NCBI GenBank assembly: GCA_019247975.1
Contig: JAFBAD010000090.1
Coordinates: forward strand, 1 to 13,743
Direction: 5' to 3'
DNA from: Acidimicrobiia bacterium
GTDB lineage: Bacteria > Actinomycetota > Acidimicrobiia > Acidimicrobiales > Iamiaceae
Length of the DNA stretch: 13,743 nucleotides
Of this stretch, positions 1-6,778 are shown in pieces. The notes under the pieces are model-generated. The model saw nothing but the letters and a program-made list of their open reading frames with translations, searched no databases and had not been told where the DNA came from. The translations under genes were made by a program, and so were the position numbers. Position 1 is the stretch's first letter. Each line of letters starts with the position of its first letter.

Positions 1-666
1 TCGGTGATCCGCACCAACCTCGACGTGACCCTCGGCGACCCCCACGCGACCGACGAGGATCTGCGGCGGACCGGTGAGGTCGTGCAGCGGGCGGCCGAGC
101 GCATGTCGCACCTCGTCGACGACCTCCTCGCCTACGCCCGCCAGGGCGCGCCGGTCCGCGAGTTCGAGCGGCTCGACGCGGCGACGGTCGTCGCGGATGC
201 TGCCGCAGAGTTCGAGGTGCCGGCCGAGGCGCGCGGGATCACCCTCGAGTCGGCGTCGCCGTCGGACCTGATGGTCGTCGGCGATCGGGTCGCGCTGCGC
301 CAGGCGCTGGCCAACCTCCTCGCCAACGCAGTGCGGCTCGCGCCCGAGGGCTCGACCATCAGGGTGGCAGGCGGTCGAGAGGGCAACCCGGCCGATCCGC
401 GGGATCAGTGGATCTGGATCGCGGTCGAGGACCAGGGCCCGGGCATCCCGGAGTCGCAGCGGGAGCTGGTGTTCCAGCGGTTCTGGCGGGGCGACGGCCG
501 CCGGGCCCGGGAGGAGGGCCGGAGCGGCCTCGGCCTCACCATCGTGCGCCAGATCGCGGAGAGCCACCGTGGTTCGATCCAACTGGTGTCGAACCCGTCG
601 GGTGGGTCGACCTTCTCGCTCTGGCTCCCGGCTGCGCCCCTCAGCGCGCCGATCGCTTCGCCTTAG
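1..666 (+). CDS. Sensor histidine kinase, C-terminal part (5' end outside window)
   Basis: The reading frame is open from the first base, so this is the 3' part of a two-component sensor kinase. What remains is the second half of the HisKA dimerisation helices (about residues 1-48, counting from the GTG at 4, including HLVDDLLAYAR) and a full HATPase domain. ATP-binding motifs are visible: N box NLLANA (104-109), G1 DQGPGIP (143-149), F box VFQRFWRG (157-164) and G2 GRSGLGLTIV (172-181). The phospho-accepting histidine (H box) and the sensor region lie upstream and cannot be seen. The product should autophosphorylate at the membrane and pass phosphate to a response regulator, probably encoded further upstream. 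The next gene is an HtrA protease, an order known from mycobacterial mprA-mprB-pepD, so a role in envelope stress is a reasonable inference. The family call is secure; the specific signal is unknown. Confidence 0.93.
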   Translation, partial: SVIRTNLDVTLGDPHATDEDLRRTGEVVQRAAERMSHLVDDLLAYARQGAPVREFERLDAATVVADAAAEFEVPAEARGITLESASPSDLMVVGDRVALRQALANLLANAVRLAPEGSTIRVAGGREGNPADPRDQWIWIAVEDQGPGIPESQRELVFQRFWRGDGRRAREEGRSGLGLTIVRQIAESHRGSIQLVSNPSGGSTFSLWLPAAPLSAPIASP

Positions 667-710
667 CTCCGCTTTCGATCCTCCTTCGGAGCGCTTTCGC
701 CCCGGATCCT

Positions 711-716
711 TAGGGT
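711..716 (+). promoter_or_regulatory. Candidate -10 element (TAGGGT) upstream of the HtrA gene
   Basis: TAGGGT fits the actinobacterial TAnnnT -10 pattern. It lies directly before the 38-bp palindrome at 717-754 and 48 bp before the start codon. It also overlaps a small hairpin (arms 703-709 and 713-719, loop TTA, one G-T pair). No convincing -35 hexamer is seen at the usual distance. If used, transcription would begin inside the left arm of the palindrome. Confidence 0.35.
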
Positions 717-754
717 CCGCAGTGATCGGAGTCCCCCAGCTCCGACCACTGCGG
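717..754 (+). promoter_or_regulatory. Strong imperfect palindrome (operator or 5'-UTR hairpin) before htrA
   Basis: The arms 717-731 and 740-754 are reverse complements at 14 of 15 positions (the only mismatch is A725/C746), around an 8-nt centre at 732-739. The right arm runs into the ribosome binding site GGAGGAGG (753-760) of the HtrA gene. It could be a regulator-binding operator between the kinase and the protease, or an RNA hairpin acting on translation or as a terminator. There is no T-tract after it, so a classical intrinsic terminator is less likely. The structure is directly visible; its function is inferred. Confidence 0.6.
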
Positions 755-764
755 AGGAGGATCG

Positions 765-1955
765 ATGCACCCATCCGGAGGACCGGTCGACCCTGGTCAG
801 CGACCGCCCGCGCGAGCAGGGTCCTGGTTCCCGCCTCCTCCGCCACCGACGACCCCCGCCCCCACCGGGTCCGATGCTCCGACTCTCCCTCCGGAGCACC
901 GGGCCTGGGGGCGGGGGATCGCCGCCGCCGCAGTAGCCGTCATCCTCATGACCGGGGTCGGCTTCGGCGCCGGACGTCTCACCGCCGACGACTCGCCGTC
1001 GGCCGGCGTGGCCGCCACGCCGGTCACCGAGCCGACCAGCAGCACCGCGACGACCGACAACGACACCCCGGTCACCGGCAACCCCGACGAACCCGTCGAA
1101 GCGGTGGCTCGGGCCCTCGCGCCGGCGGTCGTCCAGATCGAGACCTCGCAGGGCCTCGGCTCCGGGTTCGTCTACGACCCGTCGGGCCTCGTGCTCACCG
1201 CCGCCCACGTCACCGACGGCAACAACCAGGTGACGGTCCGCACCGCGGACGGCAAGGCGCACGAGGGCAAGGTCCTCGGCGCCGACAACGGTTCCGACGT
1301 GGCCGTCGTGAAGATCGATCCGAGCGCCGACCTCAAGGTCGCGCAGCTCGCCGTGGGCGAGGACGTGCAGGTCGGTCAGATGGCCGTCGCCATCGGCAGC
1401 CCGTTCGGGCTCGACCAGACCGTCACCTCAGGGATCGTGAGCGCGGTCGACCGCACCGTCGAGACGCCCGGCGGAGCCATCCCGATGCTGCAGACCGACG
1501 CGCCGATCAACCCCGGGAACTCCGGTGGTGCGCTCGCCGATCGCCGCGGGCGGGTGATCGGCATCAACGACTCCATCGCCAGTGAGAGCGGTGGCAACCA
1601 GGGCGTGGGGTTCGCGGTCCCGATCGACACCGCGGTGTCGGTGGCGCAGAAGCTCGTCAAGGGCGAGACGATCAAGACCGGCTACCTGGGCGTGACGCCG
1701 GCCGACGCGAGCCAGACCGGCGGGGCCGAGGGCGCGCTGATCGTCCAGGTCGACCCCGCGAGCCCGGCCCGCCACGCAGGGCTCGAGCGGGGTGATCTCG
1801 TCACCTCGGTCGACGGGAAGCCGGTGACCAGCTCGACCGACCTGATCGCGGCGATCCGCAGCCGGGCCCCGGGCGCGGCCGTCACCCTCACCTACCAGCG
1901 CGACGGCGCATCGCACCAGGTGCACGTCACGCTCGGCACGCTGGGATCACGCTGA
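765..1955 (+). CDS. Membrane-anchored HtrA/DegP-family serine protease with PDZ domain
   Basis: This 396-residue protein has a Pro-rich cytoplasmic N-terminus (1-48), one transmembrane segment (about 51-70), a Thr/Ser-rich linker (75-105), a trypsin-like protease domain and one C-terminal PDZ domain (about 304-390). The catalytic triad is visible: His148 in LTAAHV, Asp178 in GSDVAVV and Ser253 in NPGNSGGA. The PDZ carries the carboxylate-binding loop YLGV (307-310) and GLERGDLV. The start is the ATG at 765, with GGAGGAGG at 753-760. Proteases of this family degrade or refold misfolded proteins outside the membrane; actinobacterial members such as PepD have this same layout. It follows a sensor kinase gene, from which it is separated by a long palindrome, so control by that two-component system is plausible. 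Length and domain order are normal, with no sign of damage. Confidence 0.95.
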   Translation: MHPSGGPVDPGQRPPARAGSWFPPPPPPTTPAPTGSDAPTLPPEHRAWGRGIAAAAVAVILMTGVGFGAGRLTADDSPSAGVAATPVTEPTSSTATTDNDTPVTGNPDEPVEAVARALAPAVVQIETSQGLGSGFVYDPSGLVLTAAHVTDGNNQVTVRTADGKAHEGKVLGADNGSDVAVVKIDPSADLKVAQLAVGEDVQVGQMAVAIGSPFGLDQTVTSGIVSAVDRTVETPGGAIPMLQTDAPINPGNSGGALADRRGRVIGINDSIASESGGNQGVGFAVPIDTAVSVAQKLVKGETIKTGYLGVTPADASQTGGAEGALIVQVDPASPARHAGLERGDLVTSVDGKPVTSSTDLIAAIRSRAPGAAVTLTYQRDGASHQVHVTLGTLGSR

Positions 1956-1962
1956 GCGACTG

Positions 1963-1992
1963 TTGACCGCAGAGCGCGCGCAGCCGTAGCCT
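1963..1992 (+). promoter_or_regulatory. Candidate promoter for the secreted protease gene
   Basis: TTGACC (1963-1968) and TAGCCT (1987-1992) are separated by 18 bp. They match a housekeeping -35 and an actinobacterial TAnnnT -10, placed just after the htrA stop. A transcript from here would have a leader of roughly 70 nt. The 113-bp gap between the proteases supports a separate promoter, but read-through from htrA is not excluded. Confidence 0.4.
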
Positions 1993-2068
1993 CGGCGGCC
2001 TGGGGAAGTTGGGGTAGCTCGCACGCCGTGCTGCGCACGGTGCTCCGGGCTGGCGGAGGAGAAGGCGG

Positions 2069-3148
2069 ATGGAGCTGGGCAAGATCGTCCGGCCGCGGGT
2101 CCTGATCGGGCTGGCGGCCACGGCGGTGATGGTGGTCGTGGTCGTGGCGCAGACCGGCGCGGTCTCCGCGGACCGGGCACGAACGAGGTTCCAACCGGCC
2201 GCGATCGTCAGCGGCCGGGCGACGAGCACGAAGCCGGTGACCTTCGAGCAGATGCGCTCGGCGCGGCCGATGCGCGTGCCGTCACCGGCCGCAGGGGCGT
2301 CCGACGGTGCGCCGGGCGCGAACGGCCCGGCGGGCACGATCGCCGGTGCGCTGCCCGACGGCGGGCACGCGAGCACCCTGGCCGCCCCCTCGACCGGCCG
2401 AGCGGTCAACACGATGGCCGGTGGGTTCGCGTACCCGACGCCGTTCGACCGGTACCCGGTCACGAGCCGGTCGACGTACCCGCAGTCGACGGTGGGCAAG
2501 GTGTTCTTCACGCAGCAGGGCGGCACCTACGTGTGCTCGGCGGCCGTGATCTCGGAGCGGGCGGTCTGGACCGCGGGCCACTGCGTGAGCGACGGCGCCG
2601 GTCACTACGACACCGCGATGACCTTCGTGCCGCAGTACCAGAACGGCGTGCGGCCCAAGGGCACGTTCACCTGCACGAAGTTCACGACGTTCGCGCAGTG
2701 GCACACGGGTCTGAACTTCCGCTTCGACCAGGCCGTCGTGACCTGTGGTGTGAACGCGAACGGCCAGACGCTGCGGGCGGCCGTGGGCCGGCTCGGCTTC
2801 GCCTACAACCAGGCGCAGCCGAAGCACTACAACGCGTTCGGCTACCCGGCCACGGCGCCGTTCAACGGCGAGACGATGCAGCAGTGCGCGTCGAGCTTCG
2901 GCCACAACGACACCCGCATCGGCGGCACCGGCGCGACGCCGTTCGCGATCGGCTGCGACATGACCGGTGGCGCCTCGGGCGGCCCCTGGATCCTGAAGTA
3001 CGCGCCGGGTTCGACGGGCGCGGCGGTCAACCTGCTGAACGGCCACAACGACTACAAGTACCTGCCGAAGGAGCCCCTCGAGATGTACTCGCCGTACCTC
3101 GACACGAACTCCCACAACCTGGTCTGCAACGCCACCGAGCTCTGCTAG
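2069..3148 (+). CDS. Secreted trypsin-like serine protease (S1-like)
   Basis: This 359-residue protein begins with a signal sequence: charged start, hydrophobic core at about 12-30, probable cleavage after AVSA near residue 34. A low-complexity stretch to about residue 138 is likely a propeptide or linker. The protease domain shows His171 in VWTAGHCVSDG, Asp220 in FRFDQAVV and Ser303 in TGGASGGPW, the chymotrypsin-fold triad in the right order. Cys156/Cys172 flank the catalytic His as in the standard disulfide, and Cys202/226, 273/296 and 353/359 could form further bonds, as expected for an exported enzyme. The start ATG is set by GGAGGAG at 2055-2061. It resembles glutamyl-endopeptidase or V8-like secreted proteases, but cleavage specificity cannot be read from the sequence. 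It directly follows the HtrA gene, suggesting a small envelope or extracellular proteolysis cluster. Confidence 0.88.
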   Translation: MELGKIVRPRVLIGLAATAVMVVVVVAQTGAVSADRARTRFQPAAIVSGRATSTKPVTFEQMRSARPMRVPSPAAGASDGAPGANGPAGTIAGALPDGGHASTLAAPSTGRAVNTMAGGFAYPTPFDRYPVTSRSTYPQSTVGKVFFTQQGGTYVCSAAVISERAVWTAGHCVSDGAGHYDTAMTFVPQYQNGVRPKGTFTCTKFTTFAQWHTGLNFRFDQAVVTCGVNANGQTLRAAVGRLGFAYNQAQPKHYNAFGYPATAPFNGETMQQCASSFGHNDTRIGGTGATPFAIGCDMTGGASGGPWILKYAPGSTGAAVNLLNGHNDYKYLPKEPLEMYSPYLDTNSHNLVCNATELC

Positions 3149-3184
3149 CCCCGGCCTTCGGAATCCGCCGCGGGAGGATGGCCA

Positions 3185-3190
3185 TAGGCT
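3185..3190 (+). promoter_or_regulatory. Candidate -10 (TAGGCT) for leaderless ftsY mRNA
   Basis: TAGGCT lies exactly 9 nt before the ftsY ATG. The only purine-rich stretch (GGGAGG, 3172-3177) is more than 20 nt from that ATG, too far to act as its ribosome binding site. A TAnnnT at this distance is the usual arrangement of actinobacterial leaderless genes. The same hexamer and spacing recur before ffh. Confidence 0.55.
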
Positions 3191-3199
3191 GATCCGCCC

Positions 3200-4348
3200 A
3201 TGGCCGCAGTCATCGTCATCGCCGTGGCGGCCGCGCTGCTGGTCGTCGCCTCGATCTGGTTCGTCACCGCGTCGCGCCGTCGCGGCGGTCCCGAGCTCGA
3301 GCCGCCGCCCGCCCGGAGCGCCACCAAGACCCTCGACCGCGGCCCCGCGGGGCCCGAGGTGCTCGAGCCCGACGTCCGTGAGCCGGCGGTGCTCGAGCCC
3401 GAGGTGGCCGAGCCCGATCTGGCCGTCCCCGAGGTGGAGGCCCCGCCCCGGCCGTCCTTCCGGGACCGGCTGGCCAAGGCCCGCAGCACGTTCTCGGGCT
3501 ACGTCGGCGGCATCCTCGGCCGCACCAAGATCGACGACGAGACCTGGGACGACCTCGAGGAGGCGCTGATCCGGGCCGACGTCGGCGTCGGTGCGGCGAC
3601 CGAGCTGCTCGACTCGGTCCGCGAGCGGGTGAAGGCCGACGGCATCGAGAACGGCGTGCAGCTCGTCGAGGCGGTCAAGGACGAGATGAAGACCCGGCTC
3701 GCAGTGTCGGACCGGACCCTGCACCACGAGGTCGGGACGACGAACGTGTGGCTGTTCGTCGGCGTCAACGGCGTCGGCAAGACGACGACGATCGGCAAGG
3801 TCGCCAAGCGCGAGGCGGAGCTCGGCCGCACCATCGTGATGGCCGCGGGCGACACGTTCCGGGCTGCGGCGGCCGAGCAGCTCACCACGTGGGCCGAGCG
3901 GGCCGGAGCGGACATCGTGCGCGGTGCGGAGGGTGCCGATCCCAGCTCGATCATCTTCGACGCGATCGAGCGGGCGGCGGCCCGTGAGGCGGACCTCGTC
4001 CTCGCGGACACCGCCGGTCGCCTCCACACGAAGACGAACCTCATGGAGGAGCTGCGCAAGGTGAAGCGGGTCGCGTCGAAGCCGCCCGGCAACGTCACCG
4101 AGACGCTGCTCGTGCTCGACGCGACGACGGGTCAGAACGGGCTGCAGCAGGCGCGCCAGTTCACCGAGGCGGTGGACATCACCGGTGTCGTGCTGACGAA
4201 GCTCGACGGCTCGGCGAAGGGCGGCATCGTCTTCGCCATCCAGTCGGACCTCGGCATCCCGGTGAAGCTGGTCGGGCTGGGCGAGACGGCCGACGATCTG
4301 GTCGCCTTCGACCCCGACGAGTTCGTCGACGCGATCTTCTCCACGTGA
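3200..4348 (+). CDS. ftsY: Signal recognition particle receptor FtsY
   Basis: This 382-residue SRP GTPase receptor docks ribosome-SRP complexes at the membrane. It has an N-terminal transmembrane helix (about 3-23), as in many actinobacterial FtsY proteins, then an acidic Pro/Glu/Val linker (about 51-82) built from degenerate EPxV repeats. The helical N domain (about 86-170) and the GTPase G domain follow. Motifs seen: P-loop GVNGVGKT (188-195), DTFRAAAAEQL (218-228), DTAGR (270-274), TKLDGSAKGG (333-342) and the closing GETADDL (361-367). The ATG at 3200 gives the membrane helix; no Shine-Dalgarno is correctly placed and a leaderless transcript is likely. The partner ffh lies 5.9 kb downstream on the same strand. 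In mycobacteria other genes (amt-glnB-glnD) lie between ftsY and ffh; here the interval is filled differently, and smc is not upstream. Identification is certain. Confidence 0.98.
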   Translation: MAAVIVIAVAAALLVVASIWFVTASRRRGGPELEPPPARSATKTLDRGPAGPEVLEPDVREPAVLEPEVAEPDLAVPEVEAPPRPSFRDRLAKARSTFSGYVGGILGRTKIDDETWDDLEEALIRADVGVGAATELLDSVRERVKADGIENGVQLVEAVKDEMKTRLAVSDRTLHHEVGTTNVWLFVGVNGVGKTTTIGKVAKREAELGRTIVMAAGDTFRAAAAEQLTTWAERAGADIVRGAEGADPSSIIFDAIERAAAREADLVLADTAGRLHTKTNLMEELRKVKRVASKPPGNVTETLLVLDATTGQNGLQQARQFTEAVDITGVVLTKLDGSAKGGIVFAIQSDLGIPVKLVGLGETADDLVAFDPDEFVDAIFST

Positions 4349-4391
4349 CCCGTCGTCCCACCGACCCCGGCGCGTCTGAGAGGCTACGGGC

Positions 4392-4598
4392 ATGTTCCTG
4401 ATCCGTCTGGTCTTCTCGCCGCTCCGGATCGTGCTCTTCTTCGCGCGGATCTTCGGCTACAGCCGCATGTTCTTCTTCGCCGTCGGCATCGTCGTCGGCC
4501 TGTTCGTCGCACCGACCACCGGTGCCGAGCTGCGGGCGAAGCTGCGCGAGCGGATCGACGCCGCGTCGGGCACGGGAGCCGAGCTCACCGCCGGCTGA
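4392..4598 (+). CDS. Small YtxH-like membrane protein, function unknown
   Basis: This is a 68-residue protein with two hydrophobic stretches (about 1-21 and 27-42) followed by APTTGAELRAKLRERI. That is the pattern of YtxH-type small membrane proteins: a GxxxGxxxAP turn, then an amphipathic Glu/Arg-rich helix. It starts 43 bp after ftsY on the same strand and may be co-transcribed. GAGAGG (4378-4383) is 8 nt before the ATG and could serve as ribosome binding site; GAGGCT at 4380-4385 is one base from the TAGGCT seen before ftsY. Its last 14 bp overlap the 3' end of the convergent membrane gene on the minus strand. No enzymatic motif is present and the cellular role is unknown. Confidence 0.75.
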   Translation: MFLIRLVFSPLRIVLFFARIFGYSRMFFFAVGIVVGLFVAPTTGAELRAKLRERIDAASGTGAELTAG

Positions 4599-6191
4599 AC
4601 CGCTGCTCGGCGAGGCGCGCGGCCGCGTCGACGAGCGCCGGGTCCGAGTGAGTTCCATCCGCTGCGGCCGGGGCCGCCTCGACCCGGACCGACCGGACCA
4701 CCGTCGTGGTCGCGATCGAACGGACGTGACGGAGCAACGGCGTGACCGTCGCCTGCACGAGCGCGCCCTGCCGGACCGAGCCGTAGGTGCCGATGGGCAC
4801 CGACCACGCGTCGACCACCGGCCCCTCCCCGTCGTCGACCGCGAGGACCCAGCGCACGCGCGGGGGATCCGCAGGGGCGTCCTGGTCGGCCAGCCAGCGC
4901 ACGAACCGCGGCGCGCGCGGTGACGAGCGGCCTCGGGTCCGGCGCCGGAGCACGACACCGGTGACCTCCACCGTCCGGAAGAGGTCGGCGACGCCGCTCA
5001 CCACCGCGACGAACGAGTAGGCGGCGATCACACCGACGACGATCCCGAGCAGCGCGGCGCCCAGATCGATCCAGCGGTCGATCCCGTACCGGTCGAACTG
5101 GTCGGCCGTCGCGAGCGCGCCGAGCCCGTAGATGGCGGCTCCCGCCAGCGCGACCCAAAGAAGCCCGGCTGCGATCGCCATGAGCGGGTGACGGCCCCAA
5201 CCCGGACGCCACCTCGGATAGCGGATGCGCACGCGGCGCCAGGTGCCGCCGAAGGCGCTCCAGGCCCGGCAGTCATCCTCGGAGCCGAGGGGCAGGCTCT
5301 CGACGGCGACCGGCGCGAGGCCGAACGTCGCCGCCCAGCCCAGGTAGGCGTCCCATATCGCGACCGACGTCGCCGGGGCCTGCTCGAAGTCGCCGTGGTC
5401 GACCAGGAAGCGACGGAGGCCCAACCACCGGCCGGCGTCGGCCAGCCCAGCGGGGGTGTCGCGCTGGCGGGTCGACTTCGCGACCGCTGCGGAGAGCACC
5501 ACCATGAGGGCGACGCCGCCCAGCGCAGCCCACCAGAGGCTGGTCGAGCGCACCTCGTCGATGTCGTGACCCTTGCCCGCGCCGTACAGCGCCGCGCCGG
5601 CGGCGAGGACGCCGGCGACGAAGAGCAGCTTGATGCCCGCGGCCACCGGTTCTGGCACAGGCCGCGAGCGCGAGCTTCGCCGATGACCTCGCGCGTGAAG
5701 CCGGCCCACCACCGTTGCGACACGTCCTGGGTGCCGGTCGTCAGCGCGCCGGCCGGGACGACGCCGCCCACCGCGAGGCCGCGCACGTGATCGAGCACCC
5801 GGTGCTCGTAGGGCTCGAGCGTGCCCTTGCCATCGCGCACTGGCACCCGCACCACGATCTGGTCACCACCCGCAGGTTCGATGGCCAGCCACCCGCGCGC
5901 TGCGAGGTCGATGAGCGTCGCGGCGACCGCCTCGGTCGGCACCTCGAAGTCGTGCGCGAGGAACCCGACCAGCGCGGGGCGCTCGTCGAGCGCCGGCGGG
6001 TCCATGGTCGCCGGCACCTCGTGGGGCTCGTGCACCCGGGTGGCGAAGGCGAGCACGCCGAACAGCACGACGATGCAGGCGCTCACCGCGAGCGACGTGA
6101 CGAGCAGCGCGACGTTCGGCTCGACGAGCGGCTCCGCTCCCGACGCGGCTGCGGTCAGCAGGTGCACGGTGAGCGCCCGCAGCGGGGACAT
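4585..6191 (-). pseudogene. DUF2207 C-terminal-like (YciQ-like) membrane protein, interrupted by a -1 frameshift
   Basis: Two minus-strand frames together make one plausible protein of about 535 residues. The first runs from the ATG at 6191 (SPLRALTVHLLT) through a transmembrane segment and a winged-helix-like part (RPALVGFLAHDFEVPTEAV, LAARGWLAIEP) to LCQNRW. At about 5643 the sense moves by -1 into a second frame (AAGIKLLFVAGVLAAG) that stays open to the stop at 4585. That part holds about four more transmembrane segments and a soluble tail. Both halves keep GC-rich third positions up to the junction, whereas the unshifted first frame continues to 5028 as Arg/Ser-rich nonsense. One extra G in the TGG at 5643-5645 would restore TGG-GCC and a continuous protein, so a one-base loss is the simplest explanation, either real or a sequencing error. 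The usual extracellular N-terminal DUF2207 domain is absent. The start overlaps mazG by 37 bp. Function unknown. Confidence 0.75.
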
Positions 6192-6433
6192 CCGCCGGCG
6201 TAGCGGGCGGCGGCGTCGTCGAGCGAGAGCCCGAGCTGGTCCGCGAGCGACGCAAGCCACGCGAGGACGTCGCCCAGCTCGTGTCGCTGGTCCTCCTGCG
6301 TGCCCTTGCGGACCGCCTGCGCGAGCTCGCCGAGCTCCTCGACCAGCCACGCGACGGTGGCCGGCACGCCCCGCTCCCGATCACGCTCCCCGTAGGTGCG
6401 CCGCATCAGCGCCTGGAAGTCGCTGAGGTCCAC
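6155..6433 (-). CDS. MazG-like nucleotide pyrophosphohydrolase
   Basis: This 92-residue, all-alpha NTP-PPase belongs to the MazG/dCTPase superfamily. The Mg-binding signature EExxE...ExxD is visible as Glu32, Glu33, Glu36, Glu52 and Asp55 (VEELGELAQ, then HELGDVLAW). The C-terminus ends in GCPRCGRSPCTC, with four cysteines (82, 85, 90, 92) that could bind zinc; this tail is common in single-domain actinobacterial MazG-like proteins. The family hydrolyses nucleoside triphosphates to monophosphates and pyrophosphate, usually to clear aberrant nucleotides; the substrate here is unknown. The start is GTG at 6433. There is no Shine-Dalgarno, but TACCGT on the minus strand (6447-6442) lies 8 nt upstream, so the mRNA may be leaderless. 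Its 3' end overlaps the next minus-strand gene by 37 bp, suggesting coupled translation. Confidence 0.9.
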   Translation of the reverse strand: MDLSDFQALMRRTYGERDRERGVPATVAWLVEELGELAQAVRKGTQEDQRHELGDVLAWLASLADQLGLSLDDAAARYAGGCPRCGRSPCTC

Positions 6434-6441
6434 GCGGCGGA

Positions 6442-6447
6442 ACGGTA
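6442..6447 (-). promoter_or_regulatory. Candidate -10 (TACCGT) for mazG-like gene
   Basis: On the minus strand TACCGT is 8 nt upstream of the GTG start at 6433 and fits TAnnnT. No ribosome binding site is visible in between. It would also serve the overlapping DUF2207-like gene downstream. Confidence 0.4.
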
Positions 6448-6463
6448 GGTGCTCCCGGGCCGG

Positions 6464-6778
6464 TCAGCCTGGAGGGTGGTGCACCCGGACCGAGCCGACG
6501 AGCCGCCCCCGCAGGTCCTCGGGCACCCAGGCGGCGCGGTGACCGGGGAACACGTAGCGGTGGCGCGGGGTGGCGGGCAGCAGCACCTGCAGACGGGAGC
6601 CCGGACCGGCTCGCACCTCCCACCGCAGCTCGAGCCGCTGAGCCGCCGCGCCGCACCACCCGCCGACACCCACCCCGAGCGCCACCGTGTGCGCACCGGG
6701 CCCCAGGACCGCGGCGTGCCCGGACACCGCCGCCGCCGGTCCGGCGGTCAGCCGGTACTGCGGGCCGGCCGCCGGGTC
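6464..6778 (-). pseudogene. Out-of-frame C-terminal domain of the membrane glycosyltransferase
   Basis: The frame from about 6778 down to the TGA at 6464-6466 encodes about 104 residues (DPAAGPQYRLTAG ... GSVRVHHPPG). It is strongly GC-biased at third positions and reads like a beta-rich soluble domain. The upstream glycosyltransferase frame ends prematurely at 6748, just after CPYVTIDGA and a short Arg-rich tail. One added base near 6778-6780 (turning AC-GAC into ACx-GAC) would fuse the two into TIDGATDPAAGPQYRL. I therefore read it as the displaced end of that protein, through a real -1 mutation or a sequencing error. The fragment has no convincing start of its own. Only 30 bp separate its stop from the mazG start downstream. 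Confidence 0.6.

Noticed and set aside
666..692. GCTCCG...CGGAGC inverted repeat after the kinase stop, as a terminator
   Set aside because: The stem is only 6 bp with a 15-nt loop and no T-tract, and it overlaps the stop codon; too weak in GC-rich DNA.
2020..2052. GCAC/GTGC hairpin before the secreted protease gene
   Set aside because: Needs a 2-nt bulge in a short stem; not above chance.
3178..3192. Four-codon mini-ORF (ATG GCC ATA GGC TGA) right after GGGAGG, 7 nt before ftsY
   Set aside because: The purine run abuts the ATG with no spacer, so it is a poor start, and TAGGCT inside it is better explained as the ftsY -10 element.
2282..4393. Long minus-strand open frame opposite the protease and ftsY
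   Set aside because: It is antisense to two well-identified genes, is Arg/Gly/His-rich without motifs, and reflects stop-poor GC-rich sequence.
5636..5660. Programmed -1 ribosomal frameshift at the DUF2207-like junction
   Set aside because: No X-XXY-YYZ slippery site or clear downstream pseudoknot is visible; a single lost G explains the data more simply.
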